A stretch of DNA of 5,023 nt from Ascidiaceihabitans sp. (GTDB lineage: Bacteria; Pseudomonadota; Alphaproteobacteria; Rhodobacterales; Rhodobacteraceae): contig JALZUL010000059.1 in assembly GCA_023301665.1 (NCBI GenBank), positions 1 to 5,023 of the forward strand. The letters are read 5' to 3'. Under the pieces are notes generated by a model that was given only the letters and a program-made list of their open reading frames with translations, ran no database searches and was not told where the DNA came from. Below, piece after piece: positions 1 through 5,023 of this stretch; positions within the stretch are counted from its first letter, which is position 1, and each line of letters begins with the position of its first letter. The position numbers and the translations under genes were made by a program.

Positions 1-104
1 TTCGTGATGTTGATAGCGTGAGTCGTGTATGGCACGCCCAATTCTTCCAATAAAATAGAGACCTTTCGGCCATTTGGTGTCGTCCAAGAATAAAGGTCAA
101 TCAT
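1..104 (-). CDS. Glutathione S-transferase-like protein (YfcG/YghU type), N-terminal fragment
   Basis: This is a partial gene that reads leftward off the window edge; only the first 34 codons are present. The protein begins MIDLYSWTTPNGRKVSILLE, which matches the thioredoxin-fold N-terminus of E. coli YfcG (MIDLY..PTPNG.K....LEE) almost position for position. Thr9 and Asn11 of the TPNG motif, which lie at the glutathione/disulfide site in that family, are both kept. There is no cysteine in the visible part, as expected for this GST class, which works as a GSH-dependent disulfide-bond oxidoreductase. The ATG (102-104) is supported by an AAGGA ribosome site at 111-115 with 6-base spacing. The gene lies downstream of uxuA on the same strand, but a terminator lies between them, so it is probably a separate unit with no direct role in uronate breakdown. 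The class is fairly sure; the exact subfamily and substrate cannot be judged from 34 residues. Confidence 0.82.
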   Translation of the reverse strand, partial: MIDLYSWTTPNGRKVSILLEELGVPYTTHAINIT

Positions 105-116
105 TGCGGATCCTTA

Positions 117-145
117 ATTTCAAATTCAAGCTTTTCTTGTGTCAA
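117..145 (-). promoter_or_regulatory. Candidate sigma-70 promoter for the GST-like gene
   Basis: On the minus strand there is an exact TTGACA (140-145), a 17-base spacer and TGAAAT (117-122, 4 of 6 matches to TATAAT). It lies between the uxuA terminator and the GST start codon, where a promoter for that gene is needed. The weak point is geometry: a start about 7 bases after the -10 box would fall near 110, inside or just past the ribosome site at 111-115. The mRNA would then be nearly leaderless, or the true start is elsewhere. A second -10-like box, TAGAAT, lies further upstream on the same strand but has no good -35 partner. Confidence 0.35.
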
Positions 146-179
146 AGTCGTACAGCGCATATTTGCGTCCATTCTACAG

Positions 180-216
180 AAAAAAGGCGCAAGGTTAAAA
201 GTATCCCTGCGCCCTT
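180..216 (-). terminator. Rho-independent terminator of uxuA
   Basis: Read on the minus strand, GGCGCAGGG (213-205) pairs with CCTTGCGCC (194-186) across a 10-base loop. This gives a 9-bp stem with a single G-U wobble, followed at once by six T residues (185-180). The stem can be lengthened by AAG (216-214) pairing with the first Us. It begins about 24 bases after the uxuA stop codon. On the plus strand the stem is followed by CTTATC and not a T-run, so it should act in the minus direction only. It separates uxuA from the GST-like gene. Confidence 0.87.
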
Positions 217-239
217 ATCGAGGTAGTGTGATCAGCTAT

Positions 240-1430
240 TTAATTTGAATTGCCGCAGGTCGCCATAACGCCGCGAAGTTCGGCAAGGCCACGCATCCGA
301 CCCAACAGTGGATAGCCTGGCGTGCTATGCCCACCACAGTCGTGTAACAATTCTTGCCCATGATCTGGACGCATCGGAATTTGCCAATCCTTACGACCCG
401 ACGCTTTTCGTTGAGCTTGCTCCGCCATTAGTGCCTGTACCGTGCCAACCATATCCGTGTCGCCTCCAAGATGGGGCGCTTCAAAGAAGTTAGGCCGATT
501 AGGGTCTAAGCTACTGGAACTCGTCGTGTTCCTAAGATGTGCAAAATGAATACGCGGTCCAAGACGGCGTACAAATTCTGGCCCGTCAAAGCCAGAGTTT
601 ACTCCTAGCGATCCAGTACACAAAGTTGCCCCATTCGCATCTAAGTCTACAGCGTCCAAAACGGCGGCATAATCATCCGTGCTAGACATGATCCGTGGCA
701 AGCCAAGCAATGAAAACGGCGGGTCATCAGGGTGACAACACAAGCGCATCCCTAAAGATTGCGCCACAGGAGCAACCTCGGCCAGAAAATCGATCAAGTT
801 TGAACGCAAGCGCTCGGCAGTTATATCTTTGTATGTGGCGAGTAAGCCATGAACATCCTCAATATCCCATGCATCATTCGCGCCAGGAAGGCCTGCGATA
901 ATATTGTGCTGCAGCGTTGTTTTTGCCGTGTCAGACATCTCAGAAAAGCGTTTTTCGGCTTCATGACATACCGCTGACGGATAATCTGATGGCGCGCTTG
1001 AACGTTTCAAAATGAACAAGTCGAACACAGCAAAATCCACAAGGTCGAATGACATCGCAGCACCGCCATGAAACTGCTGCGCACGTAATTCTGTTCGGGT
1101 CCAATCCAAGATTGGCATAAAGTTATAACAAACGGTTTCGATACCTAGCTCAGCAAGGTTTTGCAGGCTCGCTTTATATGCCTCGATATGTGATTTGGCT
1201 TCTGGACGTTGAGTTTTGATTGCCTCGCTCACAGGCAAGCTTTCAACCACATCCCATTCAAAACCATTGGCTCGAAGGCTTTCTTGGCGCTCCAAAATTA
1301 CAGACTTGTTCCAGATTTCTCCGGGTTGGAGACCATGCAATGCAGTCACGATCCCCTCTACTCCAACTTGATGAAGTTCGGGAAGGGAAATTGGATCATC
1401 CGGTCCAAACCAACGCCAACATTGTTTCAT
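240..1430 (-). CDS. uxuA: Mannonate dehydratase UxuA
   Basis: Dehydrates D-mannonate to 2-keto-3-deoxy-D-gluconate in the cytoplasm, the third step of the glucuronate route. It is full length: 396 residues against 394 in E. coli. The opening MKQCWRWFGPDDPISL closely follows the family start. Conserved blocks are VCYNFMPILDWTRT (about 100-112), HNIIAGLPGA (175-184), HPDDPP (233-238), LCTGSLG (270-276), HFAHLRNT (295-302) and MRPDHG (353-358). His233, Cys271, His298 and Asp356 line up with the metal-binding set of this TIM-barrel enzyme. The ATG is supported by AAGGA (1439-1443) 8 bases upstream. The gene is divergent from uxaC-uxuB across a shared 128-base control region and is followed by its own hairpin terminator, so it is probably transcribed alone. 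A serine run (303-306) after HLRNT is the only small oddity. Identification is very secure. Confidence 0.97.
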   Translation of the reverse strand: MKQCWRWFGPDDPISLPELHQVGVEGIVTALHGLQPGEIWNKSVILERQESLRANGFEWDVVESLPVSEAIKTQRPEAKSHIEAYKASLQNLAELGIETVCYNFMPILDWTRTELRAQQFHGGAAMSFDLVDFAVFDLFILKRSSAPSDYPSAVCHEAEKRFSEMSDTAKTTLQHNIIAGLPGANDAWDIEDVHGLLATYKDITAERLRSNLIDFLAEVAPVAQSLGMRLCCHPDDPPFSLLGLPRIMSSTDDYAAVLDAVDLDANGATLCTGSLGVNSGFDGPEFVRRLGPRIHFAHLRNTTSSSSLDPNRPNFFEAPHLGGDTDMVGTVQALMAEQAQRKASGRKDWQIPMRPDHGQELLHDCGGHSTPGYPLLGRMRGLAELRGVMATCGNSN

Positions 1431-1558
1431 AGCAACCGTCCTTCATACTGCGAGAGATAGGGAATTTTTCCTTTTGTTTTTGCCCTGTAGCACCCACTAG
1501 ATGCAAGGCGCAAAAAACATGTTAGCAAGAGCCAGTTACAAAAGCGGAGCACCAGAGC
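1431..1558. promoter_or_regulatory. Divergent uxuA / uxaC control region
   Basis: These 128 bases separate the divergently read uxuA (minus) and uxaC-uxuB (plus), so they must hold the promoters of both units and are the natural site for a shared uronate-responsive regulator. Two small symmetric elements are visible: AACATGTT (1516-1523), a perfect 8-bp palindrome, and GGAA-TTT-TTCC (1461-1471). Either could be an operator core for a GntR-type repressor (UxuR/ExuR-like), but neither is long enough to assign. I saw no convincing -35/-10 pair on either strand; the best plus-strand candidate (TTGTTT, 18 bases, TAGATG) matches the consensus poorly. Ribosome sites lie at each end: AAGGA at 1439-1443 for uxuA and GGAG at 1546-1549 for uxaC. 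Confidence 0.6.
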
Positions 1559-2920
1559 ATGCACAATTTGCAAGGAAAAGCGGAAGAACTTTACCACCTT
1601 ATCAAGGATGATCCGATCGTCTCACCGCATGGTCATTGTGATCCATCTTGGTTTGCCAAAGATACGCCTTTTGCAAATGCAGCCGAATTGCTCGTAATCC
1701 CCGATCATTACGTTTTTCGCATGCTCTATTCACAAGGCATCCCTCTAGCTAATTTGGGAGTAGGAGAGCCGGGAAAAGCTGCTGATCCACGCGAGGTTTT
1801 TCGACTATTTGCAAAGAACTGGCATCTTTTCTTAGGGACCCCAAGCAGAGTTTGGGTCGATTACGTTTTACATAACACACTAGGGATTTCTTCAACGTTA
1901 TCGACTGAGACCTCCGATACCATTTACGATCAAATTGGCGATTTACTTGCACAAGAAGACCACCGCCCTCGGTTTTTGTTTGATCGGTTCAACATTGAAT
2001 TGCTGGCAACAACAGATAGTGCCCTTGATGTTTTGAAAGACCACGTAGCAATCGCAAAAAGCGATTGGGGTGGACGGGTTATTCCAACCTTTAGGCCCGA
2101 CGGAATTTTGGATGGAAACGATCCCGAGTTCTTAGCAAATCTAGCGTCCCTTGGTGAAAAAACGGGCCAAAATGTTGATAGCTTTAGCGGCTACCTTTCG
2201 GCAATCCGTGCGAGACGCGCGCACTTTATCGCAAACGGAGCGACTGCGACCGATCATGGTATTGAACATGTCATGACTGAATGGCTATCGAACCCTGATG
2301 AAGTTTACCAACGGCTTCGCCTCGGCCAAGCCAATGACGGCGATGCAGTGCGGTTTTATGGTCATATGTTGATCGAGATGGCCCAAATGTCATGTGACGA
2401 TGGATTGGTTATGCAAATCCATGCCGGCAGCCGACGCAATACAAACCGCGATGTTATGACGGCGTTTGGCCGCGATAAGGGAGCCGATATTCCAATCGGC
2501 ATCGACTGGGTGAAGGGTCTTGATGCCTTATTGAACCGTGTTGGAAATGACACCGAACTTCGGATCCTGTTATTTACACTGGATGAAACCACCTATGCTC
2601 GTGAATTGGCTCCAATGGCTGGCCATTGGCCATGCCTGCGGATCGGCCCACCATGGTGGTTCCACGATTCCCCTGCGGGAATAGCCCGCTATTTTGATCA
2701 GGTTGTGGAGACGGCTGGGTATTATAACCTCGCCGGCTTCAATGACGATACACGCGCTTTCTTATCTATCCCTGCGCGGCATGATGTCTGGCGCCAAGGT
2801 GTTGCCTTGCATCTGTCAGAACAGGTTTCAAAGGGGTATTTTGACATGACAGACGCTACGAAATTGGCAGGGTTATTGGCAACTGACCTTGCTCGCAAAG
2901 CTTATAAATTGGAGACGTAA
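1559..2920 (+). CDS. uxaC: Uronate (glucuronate) isomerase UxaC, divergent sequence type
   Basis: Isomerizes D-glucuronate to D-fructuronate (and, in the family, D-galacturonate to D-tagaturonate), the first cytoplasmic step. The protein has 453 residues against 470 in E. coli and belongs to the amidohydrolase-fold UxaC family. The strand-1 HxH pair is His24/His26, in PHGHCDP where E. coli has DYHCHL. Other matches are DHYVFR (49-54, Tyr51), LLATTDS (148-154), FRPDG (178-182), IHAGSRRNTN (287-296, His288), GPPWWFHD (363-370) and FNDDTRAFLS (394-403). Asp397 and Arg399 align with the catalytic Asp and Arg of the last barrel strand. The active-site set therefore appears intact although overall similarity to the E. 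coli enzyme is low. The ATG is supported by GGAG (1546-1549) 9 bases upstream. It is the first gene of a tight two-gene operon with uxuB. The family is certain; the preference for glucuronate is inferred from the neighbours. Confidence 0.93.
   Translation: MHNLQGKAEELYHLIKDDPIVSPHGHCDPSWFAKDTPFANAAELLVIPDHYVFRMLYSQGIPLANLGVGEPGKAADPREVFRLFAKNWHLFLGTPSRVWVDYVLHNTLGISSTLSTETSDTIYDQIGDLLAQEDHRPRFLFDRFNIELLATTDSALDVLKDHVAIAKSDWGGRVIPTFRPDGILDGNDPEFLANLASLGEKTGQNVDSFSGYLSAIRARRAHFIANGATATDHGIEHVMTEWLSNPDEVYQRLRLGQANDGDAVRFYGHMLIEMAQMSCDDGLVMQIHAGSRRNTNRDVMTAFGRDKGADIPIGIDWVKGLDALLNRVGNDTELRILLFTLDETTYARELAPMAGHWPCLRIGPPWWFHDSPAGIARYFDQVVETAGYYNLAGFNDDTRAFLSIPARHDVWRQGVALHLSEQVSKGYFDMTDATKLAGLLATDLARKAYKLET
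2911..2914 (+). promoter_or_regulatory. uxuB ribosome-binding site inside the uxaC 3' end
   Basis: GGAG, 6 bases before the uxuB ATG, lies within the last codons of uxaC. The uxaC TAA and uxuB ATG are directly adjacent with no spacer base. This fixes the uxuB start and suggests that terminating ribosomes reinitiate on uxuB, keeping the two enzymes at matched levels. Confidence 0.75.
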
Positions 2921-4132
2921 ATGGGCCAAATCGTTCATTTTGGATTGGGAAACTTCGCACGAGCACACTTGCTTGATTTCACCGCTGATAGTGGTGATTG
3001 GAACGTCGTAGGTGTTAGTCTGCGCAGTGCGGGCATTCGTGACGGGCTAAAGGAACAAGGGTTTGAATACGACCTTTGCATTCACGGCCAAAACACAAAA
3101 CGGATCACAATACTCTCGGATGTACTTGTCGCGCCTGAAGACGTGAATGCAGTATTCGCAGCAATGGCTGATGCTGATATTTTCTCTGCCACAGTAACTG
3201 AAAAAGGCTATCATCTAGATACCTCTGGGGAGCTAGATATAACTGATCCAGCTATCGCTTCTGACCTAACCGGCACGGGACCAACGACGCTCATTGGCTT
3301 CCTTGCCCGAGGACTTGTGGCCCGTCATACGCCTGTAACAGTTCTAAGTTGCGACAATAGAGTTGAAAATGGCGCTACCCTAAAAGCCGCAGTCAAACGG
3401 TTCTGCGCCTTGGCGGGAATTGAGGTTGATTGGTCTATGGTCAGCTTTCCCAATGCAATGGTCGACCGGATAACCCCCGCGACCACTGATGCCGTCCGCG
3501 CCATCAGCGGCGACCCGATGGCCGTCCCAACAGAGGGATTTCGAGAATGGGTTATCGAAGACGATTTTGCAGGCCCACGGCCCAATTGGCCTGACGTCCA
3601 ATTTGTGAGCGATGTAGAGCCTCATGAGTTGCGCAAACTGCGAATGCTGAATGGTGCTCACTCAACGCTCGCTTATGCTGGTATAGCAAAGGGTCATTCA
3701 TTTGTTCACGAAGCGATTGCTGATCCTGAATTGCGCGACTTAACAAAACAATTGATGGCTCAAGCAAGCGCGACCCTACCCGACACCGTTCAAGCGCAAG
3801 CTCCCGCCTATGCTGAGGCTCTAATTCAGCGCTTTGATACGATTGAACTCGCGCATTCCTTACGCCAGATTGCCATGGATGGCAGTCAAAAAGTTCCCTA
3901 TCGCCTAATCGAAACACTGCGCGATTTATTGCAAGCCAACCAACCCTCAAACGCAGTGATCACGGGCATACAGGCTTGGATCAATTTTTGTCTGTCCGAG
4001 ACCGAACAAGGGAACAAACTGGACGATCCAAAAGCTGACGAGATACTAAAGGCCGCAAAATCTGATCAGCCAAAAGTAGCCCTTCTCACTTTGATCGGTG
4101 CTGCTGATTTGGCTCCCGTTATTCTGGCGTAA
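2921..4132 (+). CDS. uxuB: Fructuronate reductase (D-mannonate oxidoreductase) UxuB, short form
   Basis: NAD(H)-dependent reduction of D-fructuronate to D-mannonate, the second step of the pathway. It belongs to the polyol-specific long-chain dehydrogenase (mannitol dehydrogenase) family. Visible motifs are the Rossmann-like HFGLGNFARAH (6-16), TVTEKGY (91-97), SCDNRVENG (143-151), FPNAMVDRITPAT (176-188), WVIEDDFAGPRP (210-221), the catalytic signature KLRMLNGAH (239-247) with Lys239, Asn244 and His247, and a MDGSQK motif near residue 320. It is 403 residues against 486 in E. coli UxuB, lacking about 20 residues before the Rossmann motif and roughly 30 at the C-terminus. The ATG directly follows the uxaC TAA, and its ribosome site GGAG (2911-2914) lies inside the uxaC coding end, implying translational coupling. 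Its last 14 bases overlap the convergent kdgK. A mannitol-type polyol dehydrogenase is the alternative, but context and the UxuB-like KLRMLNGxHS motif favour fructuronate reductase. Confidence 0.92.
   Translation: MGQIVHFGLGNFARAHLLDFTADSGDWNVVGVSLRSAGIRDGLKEQGFEYDLCIHGQNTKRITILSDVLVAPEDVNAVFAAMADADIFSATVTEKGYHLDTSGELDITDPAIASDLTGTGPTTLIGFLARGLVARHTPVTVLSCDNRVENGATLKAAVKRFCALAGIEVDWSMVSFPNAMVDRITPATTDAVRAISGDPMAVPTEGFREWVIEDDFAGPRPNWPDVQFVSDVEPHELRKLRMLNGAHSTLAYAGIAKGHSFVHEAIADPELRDLTKQLMAQASATLPDTVQAQAPAYAEALIQRFDTIELAHSLRQIAMDGSQKVPYRLIETLRDLLQANQPSNAVITGIQAWINFCLSETEQGNKLDDPKADEILKAAKSDQPKVALLTLIGAADLAPVILA
4119..4132. other. 14-base tail-to-tail overlap of uxuB and kdgK
   Basis: The uxuB stop (TAA, 4130-4132) lies inside the kdgK coding end, and the kdgK stop (minus-strand TAA, 4119-4121) lies inside the uxuB coding end. 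The two genes therefore share 14 bases in opposite directions. No hairpin with a T-run is visible around the junction for either direction, so each transcript must end within the other gene's coding region or by a factor-dependent mechanism. Confidence 0.9.
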
Positions 4133-4991
4133 TCGCACCCCGGAACTGGACAACTTTTGCTGCACAGTCATGGCCTGCGCGCAAAGCTTGTGCTTGTGAT
4201 CCACTGGTCAAAAAGGACGCTAGATATCCGCCATTAAAACTATCCCCAGCAGCTGTCGTATCAACCACGTTTGGTGCAGCTGCATAAGTCTGGGACACTT
4301 CTTGCCCAATAGAAATTGGCCCTGCATCCCCCTGCTTAAGTGCGCCGATTCCGCGATGACCTGCAAAACGTTTGGCGACCTGTACAGCGCTTTCATCGAA
4401 TAACTCCATTTCATCATCAATTGACGGCAACGCAATATCTGCACGTTCCCACATCGCTTGAGTGATCATTTGGGCGTTTTCAACGCTATCCCAGAGCCGC
4501 GGTCGGTAGTTGCTATCGTAGATGAATTTCACGTCCGTATCTGCGAGCCACTCGATAAATGCCAACCGTACGGTCTGCGGTAGAATAGCCATCGTAATCC
4601 CTGAAACGTAAATCGCATCGTAATCCGCGAGCATCTCAAAACTATACCCCCCGGCAACCTGAAACAGGCGGCGCGCCGCAGAAGCACTTCGCCAATAAGA
4701 AAATGATCTTTCCCCTTCTGTGGTCGTGGAGATCGCATAAAGACCCGGCGAGGTGCCGTCGATCATTTCTATCTTTGAGACGCCAATTTCATGATTTTCG
4801 ATAAAATCTCTGATCTGGAATGAGAATGCATCGTCGCCCAAACACGTCACATAATCGACCCGCAAATCGGGCGCTCCACGGCGCAAATAGATCGCTGTAT
4901 TTAACGTATCACCAGCAACACCCACTTGGGCAGTATTACCTGCCATTGAAAGTTCAATCATGGCTTCACCAATGCAAGCGATTTTCATCAT
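4119..4991 (-). CDS. kdgK: 2-keto-3-deoxygluconate kinase KdgK
   Basis: Phosphorylates KDG with ATP to 2-keto-3-deoxy-6-phosphogluconate, feeding the lower Entner-Doudoroff pathway. It is a PfkB-family (ribokinase-fold) sugar kinase of 290 residues from the chosen start, against 309 in E. coli. Motifs are IGEAMIEL (7-14), GDTLNTAIY near residue 28, YVTCLGDDAFS, PGLYAI followed by GERSFSYWRSASAAR, DSNYRPRLW, and the anion-hole/catalytic DTTAAGDSFNGGYL with Asp250 as the likely base. The GERxFxYWR and NYRPRLW blocks are specific to KdgK rather than fructokinase. I chose the ATG at 4989-4991 because of the purine-rich AAAAGAGA (4998-5005) at proper spacing; the next codon (4986-4988) is also ATG and nearly as good, and an in-frame TTG at 5007-5009 is unlikely. 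The 3' end overlaps uxuB by 14 bases, and the protein ends about 5 residues earlier than E. coli KdgK after the RGAI motif. Confidence 0.95.
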   Translation of the reverse strand: MMKIACIGEAMIELSMAGNTAQVGVAGDTLNTAIYLRRGAPDLRVDYVTCLGDDAFSFQIRDFIENHEIGVSKIEMIDGTSPGLYAISTTTEGERSFSYWRSASAARRLFQVAGGYSFEMLADYDAIYVSGITMAILPQTVRLAFIEWLADTDVKFIYDSNYRPRLWDSVENAQMITQAMWERADIALPSIDDEMELFDESAVQVAKRFAGHRGIGALKQGDAGPISIGQEVSQTYAAAPNVVDTTAAGDSFNGGYLASFLTSGSQAQALRAGHDCAAKVVQFRGAITPE

Positions 4992-5023
4992 AACTGTTCT
5001 CTTTTCCAAATAATCAAACCAGA
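4992..5023 (-). promoter_or_regulatory. kdgK leader with ribosome-binding site
   Basis: These bases lie upstream of kdgK on the minus strand. A purine-rich AAAAGAGA (4998-5005) lies 6-7 bases before the first ATG and acts as the probable ribosome site. A TGA at 5014-5016 (minus strand) could be the end of an upstream gene read in the same direction, but only two codons of it would be in view, so this cannot be decided. No promoter can be recognised in so short a stretch. Confidence 0.5.

Noticed and set aside
308..901. Two plus-strand open frames (61 and 68 codons) inside uxuA
   Set aside because: Both are antisense to strongly conserved uxuA coding sequence, and their translations look random.
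1209..1460. Plus-strand open frames of 83 and 70 codons across the uxuA 5' end
   Set aside because: They are antisense to the conserved UxuA N-terminus and overlap each other in different frames; no family resemblance.
1503..1517. Short similarity (TTGCGCCTT on the minus strand) between the uxuA-uxaC spacer and the terminator at 180-216
   Set aside because: Only 9 bases are shared and the pairing arm is absent in the spacer, so it is neither a second terminator nor a meaningful repeat.
3552..3950. 132-codon open frame on the minus strand inside uxuB
   Set aside because: It lies entirely antisense to the well-conserved uxuB, has a composition typical of a reverse-frame shadow and resembles no protein I know.
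4100..4260. Frameshift that would restore a normal UxuB C-terminus
   Set aside because: I read the other plus-strand frames before and after the stop; one meets early stops and none gives a UxuB-like tail, and the region after the stop is good kdgK coding sequence.
4992..5009. Extended kdgK start at an in-frame TTG (5007-5009)
   Set aside because: It would add MEKRTV before the family start, uses a rare start codon, and would translate the probable ribosome site AAAAGAGA as coding sequence. The ATG at 4989-4991 or 4986-4988 fits the KdgK family start.

Overview
This is an ordinary, nearly complete D-glucuronate catabolic locus from a heterotrophic bacterium. It looks most like a marine alphaproteobacterium of the Roseobacter/Rhodobacterales type. 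That placement is inferred from the style of the proteins (the PHGHCDP variant of uronate isomerase, the short UxuB) and from the moderate GC content by eye. No rRNA or other marker gene is present to confirm it.

Layout from left to right. Positions 1-104 (minus strand) hold the N-terminal 34 codons of a glutathione S-transferase-like protein of the YfcG/YghU type, running off the left edge. Positions 105-239 hold a candidate promoter for that gene and a well-formed rho-independent terminator (180-216, minus strand) that ends the uxuA transcript. Positions 240-1430 (minus) are uxuA, mannonate dehydratase. Positions 1431-1558 are a 128-base divergent control region. Positions 1559-2920 (plus) are uxaC, a uronate isomerase of a non-enterobacterial sequence type. 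Positions 2921-4132 (plus) are uxuB, fructuronate reductase, which starts on the base after the uxaC stop. Positions 4119-4991 (minus) are kdgK, 2-keto-3-deoxygluconate kinase, convergent with uxuB and overlapping its 3' end by 14 bases. The last 32 bases are the kdgK leader.

Together the four enzymes form a linear route: D-glucuronate to D-fructuronate (UxaC), to D-mannonate (UxuB), to 2-keto-3-deoxygluconate, KDG (UxuA), to KDG-6-phosphate (KdgK). The missing last step, KDPG aldolase (Eda), and any uronate transporter or GntR/LacI-type regulator are not in the window. The galacturonate-branch enzymes UxaB and UxaA are also absent, so the locus points to glucuronate. KdgK could also serve KDG from alginate or pectin breakdown.

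I found no mobile element, CRISPR array, tRNA, rRNA or novel system. The points worth a second look are the overlapping convergent 3' ends of uxuB and kdgK, with both proteins shortened at the C-terminus; the divergent UxaC motif set; and the clear terminator that separates uxuA from the GST gene.
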